Shown here piece after piece: positions 8,725-16,281 of a DNA stretch of 41,466 nucleotides. A model generated the notes under the pieces. The model saw only the letters and a program-made list of their open reading frames with translations, ran no database searches and was not told where the DNA came from. The position numbers were made by a program, and so were the translations under genes. Location: NCBI GenBank assembly GCA_023435985.1, contig JAEZKY010000161.1, positions 1-41,466 on the forward strand, given 5' to 3'. The DNA comes from Bacillota bacterium. Its GTDB lineage: Bacteria; Bacillota; Clostridia; Clostridiales; Clostridiaceae. The number at the start of each line of letters is the position of its first letter. Within the stretch, counting starts at the first letter, position 1.

Positions 8725-9279
8725 TTATGAGTGCACTAGCTGAATTTGTTCAAGTAGTAGCCACAACTGTTCCACCATATCCTTGGGGGCAAATGGCATT
8801 GAGTGGGTAATCCACCATTCCATTACACCGACAGTAGCAGAAGCAACATATTGTACCAGCACTTCCTTATTCAATTCTTGGCTCATTCCTATCTTATCAA
8901 TTTGTTCTTCAGTAATCTTCTGTATCATAGCAAGCAGGCGGTTTCTAAAAGTAGGAATACCTTTGTCTGTCAGCATATTAGAATAGAAAAAAGCATGCTG
9001 CTCTATATATTCAAATATGCTGAGTATGGCGATTTTAGCAGAAGGATTTGCATTATCATCTTTTCTCATACAAGTTTCAAACAATTTGTTTATATGTGTA
9101 TCTATACATTGATTTAGCAAATCAAATTTATCCGCATAATGTAAATAAATAGTTCCGCGATTTACATTTGCACGATCCGCAATTTCATTAATTGTAATTT
9201 TATCAAAGTCTTTTTCTGTCATCAGTTGGGTTAAAGAGTCAATAATAGCTTTCTTGGATTTTTCAATACGTCTATCCAT
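8725..9279 (-). CDS. TetR/AcrR family transcriptional regulator
   Basis: A 184-residue repressor. The N-terminal helix-turn-helix is typical: residues about 8-55 with ITINEIADRANVNRGTIYLHYADKFDLL. The C-terminal ligand/dimer domain (about 75-184) is variable and gives no ligand. The start at 9279 is chosen because AAGGAG lies 8 bases upstream and the protein then opens MDRRIEKSKKAI, as in relatives; a longer reading frame to 9315 has no RBS. A 24-bp near-perfect palindrome lies 45 bp upstream, between this gene and the divergent flavodoxin-ferredoxin gene, so autoregulation and control of that neighbour are likely. Confidence 0.88.
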   Translation of the reverse strand: MDRRIEKSKKAIIDSLTQLMTEKDFDKITINEIADRANVNRGTIYLHYADKFDLLNQCIDTHINKLFETCMRKDDNANPSAKIAILSIFEYIEQHAFFYSNMLTDKGIPTFRNRLLAMIQKITEEQIDKIGMSQELNKEVLVQYVASATVGVMEWWITHSMPFAPKDMVEQLWLLLEQIQLVHS

Positions 9280-9323
9280 AAAAAATCTCCTTAATAATCG
9301 AAGTTTATTCAACATTGTTATGT

Positions 9324-9347
9324 AGTTTGTTCATTAATAAACAAACT
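9324..9347. promoter_or_regulatory. Palindromic TetR operator
   Basis: A 24-bp palindrome with arms AGTTTGTT and AACAAACT around a short centre; 22 of 24 positions are symmetric by eye. It lies in the divergent promoter region of the TetR gene and the gene starting at 9546. Length and symmetry fit a TetR-dimer operator. Confidence 0.75.
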
Positions 9348-9545
9348 CATTTATATTAACGATTGAATTGAGTTCTCAATGTTGATAGACTTATTTTACT
9401 GAACTTAAATTTAAAAATCAACACATGTTCATTTGATGATAAAGAATTTTAGAGAAAGCAGCTGATGTTATACTCATCAAAAAATTCTAAATAATCGGTG
9501 CTAATGGATTGCTCAAATTTTTCAACAGAAAGGAGAAAAGGAAAA

Positions 9546-10307
9546 ATGAAAATATTTTATTTTACAGGTACAGGTAACAGCTTATATGTTGCAAAAAGGA
9601 TTGGTGGAGAATTATATTCTATCCCTCAGATGATAAAGGAGGGTAAATACGAATTCGAAGATGAAGTTATAGGATTTGTATTTCCTTGTCATGGATTCGG
9701 AATGGCAAGAATCGTTAGTGACTTTATAAAAAAGGTAAAATTTAAAGCTGACTACTTTTTTGCGATCATGACTTATGGGGGTAATCCATCATCTGGGCTA
9801 AGGCATATGGAATTAGTCGGCAGGGAAGCTGGAATAAAATTCAACTATACAAATGAAATACTAATGATCGATAACTATCTCTCAACCTTTAAGATGGAGG
9901 AGGAAATGAAAAATAAGGATCCCAAAAAGATAGAAGAAAGACTAAGTGAAATAATAGCAGATATTAAAAATAGAAGAAACTTACTTATAAGAAAAGGAAT
10001 TGCATCGAATACCATGGCTAAATATGGCAGGCGGTTAGCGGATAAACTTAGTTATAATTATGCATTTAAAAAATTTATTGTTATGGATAATTGTACTAGC
10101 TGTAAAATATGCGAAAAAGTTTGTCCTGTTAGTAATATAGAAGTCACAAAAAAACCGGAGTTTTCTCATAAATGCGAAATGTGCCTTGCCTGTATACACC
10201 ATTGCCCTCAAAATGCAATACATTTAAAATCAGAGAAAAGCAAAGTTAGATTTATAAATCAGAATGTAAAATTAAAGGATATCATTGATGCTAATAATCA
10301 AAAATAA
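9546..10307 (+). CDS. EFR1-type flavodoxin-ferredoxin fusion protein
   Basis: A 253-residue cytoplasmic redox protein. The N-terminal half is flavodoxin-like, with the FMN phosphate loop Thr7-Gly-Thr-Gly-Asn-Ser12. The C-terminal half carries two [4Fe-4S] ferredoxin motifs: Cys183, 186, 189, 193 and Cys210, 213, 216, 220, the last of each followed by Pro. This is the layout of the EFR1 family ferredoxin group, electron carriers common in clostridia whose partners are usually unknown. The ATG at 9546 follows AGAAAGGAGAAAAGG; an upstream ATG at 9498 lacks an RBS. It is divergent from the TetR gene and probably its target. The 3' end runs directly into the VanR-type operator of the vanZ-like gene. 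Confidence 0.85.
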   Translation: MKIFYFTGTGNSLYVAKRIGGELYSIPQMIKEGKYEFEDEVIGFVFPCHGFGMARIVSDFIKKVKFKADYFFAIMTYGGNPSSGLRHMELVGREAGIKFNYTNEILMIDNYLSTFKMEEEMKNKDPKKIEERLSEIIADIKNRRNLLIRKGIASNTMAKYGRRLADKLSYNYAFKKFIVMDNCTSCKICEKVCPVSNIEVTKKPEFSHKCEMCLACIHHCPQNAIHLKSEKSKVRFINQNVKLKDIIDANNQK

Positions 10308-10312
10308 GTAAT

Positions 10313-10339
10313 TTAAGAAAAACTTAAGAAATTCATAAG
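10313..10339 (+). promoter_or_regulatory. Candidate VanR operator upstream of the vanZ-like gene
   Basis: TTAAG (10313), TTAAG (10324) and ATAAG (10335) at an exact 11-bp period. TTAAGAAATTCATAAG matches 15 of 16 bases of the site behind vanS. It starts 5 bp after the stop of the flavodoxin-ferredoxin gene. Confidence 0.65.
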
Positions 10340-10351
10340 TACTTATTTAGA

Positions 10352-10402
10352 GAAAGCCTATCCCATTTTGATAGAATGAAGTTATCAAATCGGGTAGGCT
10401 TT
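10352..10402 (+). promoter_or_regulatory. Long leader hairpin upstream of the vanZ-like gene
   Basis: GAAAGCCTATCCC (10352-10364) pairs with GGGTAGGCTTTC (10391-10402), one bulged T, and an inner TTTGATA/TATCAAA pair extends the stem. Only a weak T-run follows. It could be a terminator for the flavodoxin-ferredoxin gene or a regulatory leader; the carboxypeptidase gene has a hairpin in the same relative place. Confidence 0.5.
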
Positions 10403-10503
10403 CGTAATTTCAGAAAGGGAGCTTCTCTCATATGAAAAGAAAATAGATTTTGCTTCTACATAAATTTGAAATGTAATACAAAAGGTAAAGGAGATTAGAT
10501 AAA

Positions 10504-11067
10504 ATGACAACGTCCAATCAATTAGCTAGAGAAAATTTACAAAAAAGAATTAAAAGGAATTATACGGGAAAAGTGTTATCTAGAGGATTGCTAGCCTTAT
10601 ATTTAGTGATACTAATCTGGTTAGTCTTATTCAAATTACAATACGATATTTTGTCAGTATTTAATTATCATCATAGAAGTCTTAACTTAGATCCATTTAC
10701 TTTTCCTTTAAAGCTAAATGGAAGTATTAATTTCGGAGAGCTTATAGATAATGTTATAATTTTTATTCCTTTTGGCGTGCTTTTGAATGTCAATTTCAAA
10801 AAAGTTAGATTTTTACCTGAGTTTGTTTTAATACTGATTTTTAGCATTGCTTGCGAATTAATTCAATTTATTTTCGCTATTGGAGCGACAGACATAACAG
10901 ATGTAATTACAAATACTGTTGGAGGCTTTCTTGGACTGGTATTATATAGTTTGAGCAATAAGTATGTTAATAATAAAAAATTAGACAGAGTTATTATTTT
11001 TGTTGGTACACTTTTGCTAATTTTACTGCTATATTACCGTATTCATGTACTAATACTAAAATATTAA
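10504..11067 (+). CDS. VanZ-like membrane protein
   Basis: A 187-residue integral membrane protein with about four or five helices (near 28-46, 82-98, 103-122, 133-150, 160-180). The family marks are the segment after TM1 with LNLDPFTFPL, the ELIDNVIIFIPFGVLL motif, CELIQFIFAIGATDITDVITNTVGGFLG, and a final hydrophobic helix. This is the VanZ (PF04892) pattern. VanZ of Tn1546 gives low-level teicoplanin resistance by an incompletely understood effect at the cell envelope; chromosomal homologues are common and mostly unassigned. The ATG at 10504 follows AAAGGAGA. Upstream is a triple VanR-type site, so it is likely coregulated with vanRS and the carboxypeptidase. A four-codon open frame with its own RBS (10432-10446) precedes it in the leader. 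Confidence 0.82.
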   Translation: MTTSNQLARENLQKRIKRNYTGKVLSRGLLALYLVILIWLVLFKLQYDILSVFNYHHRSLNLDPFTFPLKLNGSINFGELIDNVIIFIPFGVLLNVNFKKVRFLPEFVLILIFSIACELIQFIFAIGATDITDVITNTVGGFLGLVLYSLSNKYVNNKKLDRVIIFVGTLLLILLLYYRIHVLILKY

Positions 11068-11128
11068 TTATAATTATATAAACAATATTTAAATTGGTGA
11101 CATAATTAGAGCATAGATTAACCAGAAT

Positions 11129-11156
11129 ATAAAATATCATAATAATGATATTTTAT
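11129..11156. promoter_or_regulatory. Perfect 12-bp inverted repeat upstream of small membrane protein gene
   Basis: Arms 11129-11140 and 11145-11156 are perfectly complementary around AATA (core AAAATATCAT/ATGATATTTT). It ends 5 bases before the RBS GGGAG, so it may sequester the start region in the mRNA or serve as an operator. Confidence 0.5.
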
Positions 11157-11175
11157 GAAAGGGAGTTGTGATACT

Positions 11176-11367
11176 ATGAATGTTTTGAAAGAACTTATTG
11201 CTAGAAGTGTATTAGTTGTTGTATTAAATGATGCGATTATATTTTATATAATCGGTAAAAGTTCTCGGAAAATAACATTGCCTATAGCAGTTGGAATTAT
11301 AGCAGTCACATGTATCGCATTAGTAATTAATATTTGGTATTGCCTACATCGGAATGGGATAATATAA
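11176..11367 (+). CDS. Small two-helix membrane protein, unknown
   Basis: A 63-residue protein with two hydrophobic helices (about 8-27 and 37-54) joined by a short basic turn (GKSSRK). No family is recognised. The ATG at 11176 is preferred over an in-frame ATG at 11155 because AAAGGGAG lies 10 bases upstream of it. The last 41 bp overlap the 3' end of the convergent DUF5662 gene, so the two transcripts are antisense there. It lies 108 bp after the vanZ-like gene on the same strand, and a strong inverted repeat sits just before its RBS. Size and topology alone do not tell whether it is a toxin-like peptide or a membrane accessory. Confidence 0.6.
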   Translation: MNVLKELIARSVLVVVLNDAIIFYIIGKSSRKITLPIAVGIIAVTCIALVINIWYCLHRNGII

Positions 11368-11878
11368 ATTTAATGTATGTAAAAGTTTTATCTTCTCCCT
11401 CATTGGCAAGTTTATTAAGTAAGATTTCTAAAAGTTCTCTTACTTCTTTATGTAATATATAATAATGTTTTCTCTTTTCATAATAGGTGAGTGGACATTT
11501 ATCGTCATACTTTTCTTTTAAATAATTTTTTGAAGCACATACTCTGTCTATAAACATTTCTACAACATACTTAACAGGCATTTTCATTCCCATTAAGCCA
11601 TCTTCTTCATTTATTCCATAATCAATCCAATATTCAAAATGATGTTTATTTCTGCCCTTATGATGGAGCCATGCGGCTGAATATCCTTCCACAGTTTTCT
11701 GAATACTATTAGGACTTACATAGCCTCGATAATATTTCATTCCAGCTGAAAACTCCACAAATGAATATTTAGATAGATCATGAAGTAATCCTTGTTTATA
11801 TAAACCTGCTTTAAAACAATACTTCATAACTAATAATTTATGATTAGTTATAGTTTTAAAATGATTGATAATATTCAT
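11327..11878 (-). CDS. DUF5662 family protein
   Basis: A 183-residue soluble protein. The N-terminal half is rich in conserved His/Asp/Trp: HFKTITNHKLLVMKYCFKAG, GLLHDLSKYS, KYYRGY and WLHHKGRNKHHFEYW. These match the DUF5662 family, found widely in Firmicutes and sometimes in phages. The HD-like pair (LLHD) and the HH-x6-HHFEYW cluster suggest a metal-binding helical fold, but no activity is established to my knowledge. AGGAG lies about 9 bases before the ATG at 11878. The 3' end overlaps the small membrane protein gene by 41 bp. A promoter-like element about 100 bp upstream is shared with the PLD-like lipoprotein gene at 28016-28585, hinting at common regulation. Confidence 0.8.
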   Translation of the reverse strand: MNIINHFKTITNHKLLVMKYCFKAGLYKQGLLHDLSKYSFVEFSAGMKYYRGYVSPNSIQKTVEGYSAAWLHHKGRNKHHFEYWIDYGINEEDGLMGMKMPVKYVVEMFIDRVCASKNYLKEKYDDKCPLTYYEKRKHYYILHKEVRELLEILLNKLANEGEDKTFTYIKFILSHSDVGNTKY

Positions 11879-11950
11879 AATTCTTATTTCTCCTAGTAAG
11901 GCACAATGCCCAAAAATACGTCGGGTCTTCGGCCTATTATTTTTTATGTG

Positions 11951-12025
11951 CTTAATCTAAAATTGCTTTTATTAAGTTTGTACAAGCCTAATACTATTAT
12001 ATGTTTTTTATATTTAAATATAAAG
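11951..12025. repeat. 75-bp repeated promoter/leader element, copy 1
   Basis: It aligns without gaps to 28655-28729, about 62 of 75 positions identical by eye. It contains the perfect palindrome TTTATATTTAAATATAAA (12007-12024). Read on the minus strand, TATAAT (12001-11996) is preceded 17 bases upstream by TTTATA, so it could be the promoter of the DUF5662 gene, giving a leader of about 110 bases. Confidence 0.6.
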
Positions 12026-12344
12026 AGATAAAGTTAAAACAGCTTAAACGACCTCTTCTAAAAGCACTATTGTTCTTCATAAGTGGAGAAGTAAAGAAAA
12101 GGTACAGAGAGGGTATATGAAGATAAGGTAGGGTTTATAATCTATATAACCTAAAAGTAAATTTCATGATGGAAAAATTAATTGTAACATTTTATGAATA
12201 GATAGAGTATAATTTGTAGTGCTATGCAGTATTTCGATGATTGATAAAATAAATCTTGATAATGCTTGTATATTTCATATAATTATGCTTTATATGATTA
12301 CGATGTTATAAATGAAATTTTACTAAGATTTTAGGGGGGATTTT
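12026..12344. other. Intergenic region upstream of MATE gene
   Basis: No gene or strong structure is visible. The stretch is AT-rich with stops in all frames. The MATE gene RBS (TAGGGGGGATTTT) is at its right end. Confidence 0.4.
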
Positions 12345-13745
12345 ATGGCTGGAACTAGAAATTTAACACAAGGTAATCCTGCTAAATTAATATTATTATT
12401 TACTGTTCCGTTATTAATAGGTAATATATTTCAACAATTTTATAGTATAGCTGACACATTTATTGTTGGACGTACTATAGGTATTAATGCTTTAGCTGCC
12501 GTTGGTTGTACAGGAAGTATAATGTTTTTGATTTTGGGTTTTGCTCAAGGTTTAACAGCTGGTCTTTCAATTATTACGGCTCAGAAATTTGGGGCAGGTG
12601 ATAAAAAGGCAATTAAAGAAAGTTATTTTACAGGTATAGTAATTAGTATGATAGTAACTATAATTCTTACTGTTATAAGTACAATTTTTGCAAGAACTAT
12701 ATTAGAGATAATGAATACACCAGTGGAAATTATAGAGGATGCATATAACTTTGTATTCATTATATTTCTTGGAATAATAGCATCAATGTTTTTTAATTTC
12801 TTCTCAAACATTATAAGAGCGTTAGGTGATAGCAGAACACCACTACTATATTTAGTAGTAGCATGTATTTTAAATGTAGTTTTAGAGTTTGGATTTATTT
12901 TGATTTTTAAGATGGGGGTAAGAGGAGCTGCACTCGCAACTGTGATAGCACAAGGAGTTTCCGCTTTATTATGCATATGGTACATAAAAAGAAACTTGCC
13001 AATACTTAAATTAAAAAAGAATGATTTAAAAATATCAAAGTATGTTTTTATAGAACATGTAAAGATGTCCTTACCGATGGCTTTCCAAGCATCTATAATA
13101 GCAATTGGCGCTCTTATAGTACAATTTGCACTGAATAATTTGGGTGCTGTTTCTGTCGCTGCATATACAGCAGCTCAAAAAATTGATACTATTGCAATTC
13201 AACCAATGATGTCCTTTGGTATTACAATGGCTACCTACACAGCTCAAAATTATGGCGCTAAAAAATACGAAAGAATAAAAGAAGGAGTAAGAAAATGCAT
13301 TCTTATATCAGTAACCTTCAGTGTTGCTGTTGCAATTATTAATATATTTGGAGGCCATTTTCTAACAGCAATGTTTGTTGGAGATGACCAAAAAGAAGTT
13401 ATTTCATTATCACAAGTATATTTAACTTCTAATGGAATTTTTTACTTTGTACTTTCGCTGCTTTTTATATACAGATATACCCTTCAAGGGTTAGGCCAAA
13501 GCTTTATTCCAACTGTTGCAGGTATTATGGAATTATTAATGAGAACTTTTGCTGCAATAATGTTATCAGGACCATTTGGATTTTTAGGGGTATGTTTATC
13601 AAATCCTTTAGCATGGTTTGGATCATGTATTCCACTTGCTTGTGCGTATTATATTACTATAAGGAAAATAAAACATGAACAATTGGGAAAAGAGCAATAT
13701 ATAGATGACAGTGATATGAGTGAGTGTAGTTGTGTGAATAAGTAA
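12345..13745 (+). CDS. MATE family efflux transporter
   Basis: A 466-residue exporter with twelve predicted helices in two six-helix halves. It opens NLTQGNPAKLILLFTVPLLIGNIFQQFYSIADTFIVGRTIG, the standard start of the NorM/DinF-like Firmicute MATE group, and has the repeat pair QGLTAGLSIITAQKFGAGD and TMATYTAQNYGAKKYERI. MATE proteins export cationic drugs or metabolites using Na+ or H+ gradients. GGGGGGA lies 8 bases before the ATG. A degraded copy of its last 250 codons lies at 23398-24128 in the same orientation. It is a monocistronic-looking gene, followed 130 bp later by the SDR gene; no regulator is adjacent. Confidence 0.93.
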   Translation: MAGTRNLTQGNPAKLILLFTVPLLIGNIFQQFYSIADTFIVGRTIGINALAAVGCTGSIMFLILGFAQGLTAGLSIITAQKFGAGDKKAIKESYFTGIVISMIVTIILTVISTIFARTILEIMNTPVEIIEDAYNFVFIIFLGIIASMFFNFFSNIIRALGDSRTPLLYLVVACILNVVLEFGFILIFKMGVRGAALATVIAQGVSALLCIWYIKRNLPILKLKKNDLKISKYVFIEHVKMSLPMAFQASIIAIGALIVQFALNNLGAVSVAAYTAAQKIDTIAIQPMMSFGITMATYTAQNYGAKKYERIKEGVRKCILISVTFSVAVAIINIFGGHFLTAMFVGDDQKEVISLSQVYLTSNGIFYFVLSLLFIYRYTLQGLGQSFIPTVAGIMELLMRTFAAIMLSGPFGFLGVCLSNPLAWFGSCIPLACAYYITIRKIKHEQLGKEQYIDDSDMSECSCVNK

Positions 13746-13875
13746 TGATAAAACGTCATTAATTTTTATTTTAAACATTCGCAGCTTTAGGCAATTTTTA
13801 TACTTAAATAGGCAGAACAATTTTGTTTTTTCATGTGATAATAATTTCATAAATATTTTTTAGGAGGTTTTTATT

Positions 13876-14859
13876 ATGACAAAACAAATTCCGATTAATT
13901 CTGGTTTTGGAGCAGCATCAACTGCTGAAGACGTAATTACTGGCATTGATCTCAGTGGTAAAATTGCTATTGTTACTGGAGGCTATTCAGGCATTGGGTT
14001 GGAGACTACACGAGTACTTCATTTGGCAGGTGCCAAGGTTATAGTGCCGGCTCGTGATTATAATAGAGCAGCAGCCGCATTGAATGGACTTGACGGTGTT
14101 CAAATTGAAAAGATGGATTTGGCCAATCCTGTTTCTGTTAATGCTTTTGCTGATAAGTTTCTTTCTTCTGGTCGACCGTTACACATTATGGTGAATAGTG
14201 CTGCTGTTGCTGGTATACCATTGACACGTGACGCACGCGGATATGAACTACAGTTTGCGACCAATCATTTAGGGCATTTTCAACTTGTAACAAGGCTTTG
14301 GCCTACACTTCGTAAAGCACACGGTGCAAGAGTGGTGATGGTTTCAGCATGGGCGCACAGTCGCTCACCGATTGCATTTGAGGATATTAATTATAATCAT
14401 CGCGAATATGATCCATGGTCAGCATATGGCCAATCAAAGACAGCTAATATACTCTTTTCAGTTAGTATTGATGAGCGAGGAAAAGATGAGGGAATACGAG
14501 CATTTTCGCTTCATCCAGGAAGTATAGTTAATACTGGTCTTTCAAGACATATGTCACAAGAACAATTGCGAGCAACAGGCGTAATAGATAATGAAGGAAA
14601 GCCTATACTTGATTTATCTAGAAATATGAAAACAGTTGAACAAGGAGCTGCAACTAGCGTCTGGTGTGCAACAAATCCTAAGCTTGATGGAATGGGTGGT
14701 GTTTTTTGTAATAACTGTGATATTGCACAACTTGTAACTGAAGAAATTATAAACAATGTACCTGGTTCTAAAGTTATGGGTGTAATGCCACATGCAATTG
14801 ATAAACAGGCTGCTGACCGTCTCTGGAGTTTAAGTGAACAATTTTTAGGTTTAGCATAA
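13876..14859 (+). CDS. Short-chain dehydrogenase/reductase (SDR)
   Basis: A 327-residue NAD(P)-dependent oxidoreductase of the classical SDR fold, nearest to the retinol-dehydrogenase/WWOX-like branch. The dinucleotide loop is Thr34-Gly-Gly-Tyr-Ser-Gly-Ile-Gly41. Asn107-Ser-Ala-Ala stands for the NAG motif. The catalytic set is Asn130, Ser157, Tyr184 and Lys188 (YGQSK). Arg60 after beta-2 (VPARD) hints at NADP preference. The substrate is unknown. AGGAGG lies 8 bases before the ATG. The AraC regulator 178 bp downstream on the same strand is a probable controller; such SDR/AraC pairs are common. G+C content is higher than in neighbours (CGTGACGCACGCGG within the gene), consistent with transfer from another lineage. 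Confidence 0.9.
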   Translation: MTKQIPINSGFGAASTAEDVITGIDLSGKIAIVTGGYSGIGLETTRVLHLAGAKVIVPARDYNRAAAALNGLDGVQIEKMDLANPVSVNAFADKFLSSGRPLHIMVNSAAVAGIPLTRDARGYELQFATNHLGHFQLVTRLWPTLRKAHGARVVMVSAWAHSRSPIAFEDINYNHREYDPWSAYGQSKTANILFSVSIDERGKDEGIRAFSLHPGSIVNTGLSRHMSQEQLRATGVIDNEGKPILDLSRNMKTVEQGAATSVWCATNPKLDGMGGVFCNNCDIAQLVTEEIINNVPGSKVMGVMPHAIDKQAADRLWSLSEQFLGLA

Positions 14860-14933
14860 CATGGAGATGAAAGTGTTTTAGTATTGATAGCACCCTAATT
14901 CATTGGATAGCTTTATTAATGACGCTTGCTAAT

Positions 14934-14961
14934 AAATATACAATGTACTCATTGTATATTT
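14934..14961. promoter_or_regulatory. Perfect 12-bp inverted repeat between SDR and AraC genes
   Basis: AAATATACAATG (14934-14945) and CATTGTATATTT (14950-14961) around TACT. There is no T-run beyond the stem. It lies 77 bp before the AraC-type regulator gene and may be its operator or a weak terminator of the SDR gene. Confidence 0.5.
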
Positions 14962-15037
14962 AACTTTGTAAATGGGTATTAGCTATAATATAATATTACA
15001 ACATCATATATATTTTTGAAGAAAGAGACTGATTGAA

Positions 15038-16015
15038 ATGTTAGAGAATAAAGTAGAAGCTACTAATCTTAATGATGAGCATGAATTGGTTAATCAAGAA
15101 GTGATAAATAAAATTATTGCATTGACTGAAAGTATTACTAATACGGACGGCAAAAATCAAACTGATATTCCGAATCTTTATATTTGTAGAAATGCTTACG
15201 AAACACCACCTATTCCTAGCATTTTAGCTCCTGCATTATGTCTTATTTTACGTGGAAAAAAGGTGATTCATGCTGGTAAAGACATTATTTATTCAGAACC
15301 AGGCAATTTTTTGGCATCTTTGATTGATATACCAGCATTAGCTCAGGTTATTGGGGCTACCAAAGAACTCCCATATATAAGTTTGCGAATTGATTTTTCA
15401 ACAGAAGAGATTGTTTCTGTGATATTAGATGCTGGGATTGATGTAGAGCTAAAGAATAGAGAATTAAGTGCCAGTGCCTTTGTTGGAAAAGCTGATAGAG
15501 AATTGTGCGATTTATTTACTAGATTATTAAGACTTAATGGTAACCCCAAAAAAGTTGATTTTTTATATCCACTTATTAAACGTGAAATGATTTTTCATCT
15601 GCTAACTGGAGAATATGGATATTTATTTTTGCAAAGGGCGTTTTTTGATCAACAGACTGATGGAGTTAGTAAAGCAATTACTTGGATTAAAGAAAATCAT
15701 GCAAAATCTTTCACAATTAACGAGCTTGCAAAAGAAACTAATATGAGTGCTTCAAGTTTGCAACACAAATTCAAAATTCTCACTGCAATGACACCTTTAC
15801 AATATCAAAAGCAAATCCGACTACAAGAAGCAAGGCGCCTTATGATGAGTAGTTCTATGGATGTAACAACTGTAGCTTTTAAAGTTGGATATGAAAGCCC
15901 AACACAGTTTAATAGAGAATATAAGCGTCTTTTTGGCTTACCACCGTTGAAAGATATAAAAGAACTACAAAAAAACTCTATTAATGTTTTACAGGCATTG
16001 AAATTAGTAGAGTAA
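15038..16015 (+). CDS. AraC family transcriptional regulator (AraC_N type)
   Basis: A 325-residue regulator. The N-terminal half (about 45-195) matches the AraC_N cupin domain: PPIPSILAPALCLILRGKKVIHAGKDIIYSEPGNFLASLIDIPALAQVI. The C-terminal double helix-turn-helix (about 215-315) contains FTINELAKETNMSASSLQHKFKILTAMTPLQYQKQIRLQEARRLM and VTTVAFKVGYESPTQFNREYKRLFGLPP. Members of this group are usually next to an oxidoreductase that they activate, here the SDR upstream. The start at ATG 15038 has GAAAGAGA upstream, a moderate RBS. The effector is unknown. Confidence 0.9.
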   Translation: MLENKVEATNLNDEHELVNQEVINKIIALTESITNTDGKNQTDIPNLYICRNAYETPPIPSILAPALCLILRGKKVIHAGKDIIYSEPGNFLASLIDIPALAQVIGATKELPYISLRIDFSTEEIVSVILDAGIDVELKNRELSASAFVGKADRELCDLFTRLLRLNGNPKKVDFLYPLIKREMIFHLLTGEYGYLFLQRAFFDQQTDGVSKAITWIKENHAKSFTINELAKETNMSASSLQHKFKILTAMTPLQYQKQIRLQEARRLMMSSSMDVTTVAFKVGYESPTQFNREYKRLFGLPPLKDIKELQKNSINVLQALKLVE

Positions 16016-16096
16016 AGTATATATAATGATTTAATCTAAATATTTTATCTCTTGACTTTAGCTTTGTGTTTTGGATTTAATAAAACTATCACATAA

Positions 16097-16195
16097 AAAC
16101 TTCTTAATAATGAATATCAAGAAGTAGAATTAAGCTATAAATTCTACAAAGCTAAATACGATTTAGAACACAAACTAAATAAAGCAGTAGCATGA
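16097..16195 (+). pseudogene. Decayed 3' gene fragment
   Basis: An open stretch of about 32 codons, ending NNEYQEVELSYKFYKAKYDLEHKLNKAVA before TGA and the terminator at 16177-16213. It has a heptad-like helical pattern and no start or RBS, so it looks like the last helix of a lost coiled-coil gene. Family not identified; a TolC-like or TPR-like C-terminus are both possible. Confidence 0.3.
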
Positions 16196-16213
16196 ACTAC
16201 TGCTTTATTTTTT
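16177..16213. terminator. Bidirectional intrinsic terminator
   Basis: A 14-bp stem (16177-16190 with 16197-16210; core AAAGCAGTAG/CTACTGCTTT) runs into a T-run at 16208-16213. The A-rich 5' flank makes it work on both strands. Confidence 0.8.
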
Positions 16214-16281
16214 ATATTTAAGTGGCGTAATATGTTATAATTAATCCACGATGAATAGTTGAGTTATGGGAGGGATAGGCT

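Noticed and set aside
8783..9117. Two plus-strand open frames of 67 and 104 codons
   Set aside because: They lie fully opposite the TetR gene, lack RBS sites and have no family character.
5652..11067. A complete vancomycin resistance operon
   Set aside because: VanR, VanS and VanZ-like proteins and a D,D-carboxypeptidase are present, but there is no vanH, D-Ala-D-Lac/Ser ligase or VanX in the window.
11902..11938. A riboswitch or structured RNA in the DUF5662 leader
   Set aside because: The stretch is relatively G+C-rich and can fold weakly (GGCA/TGCC), but it matches no riboswitch core that I know.
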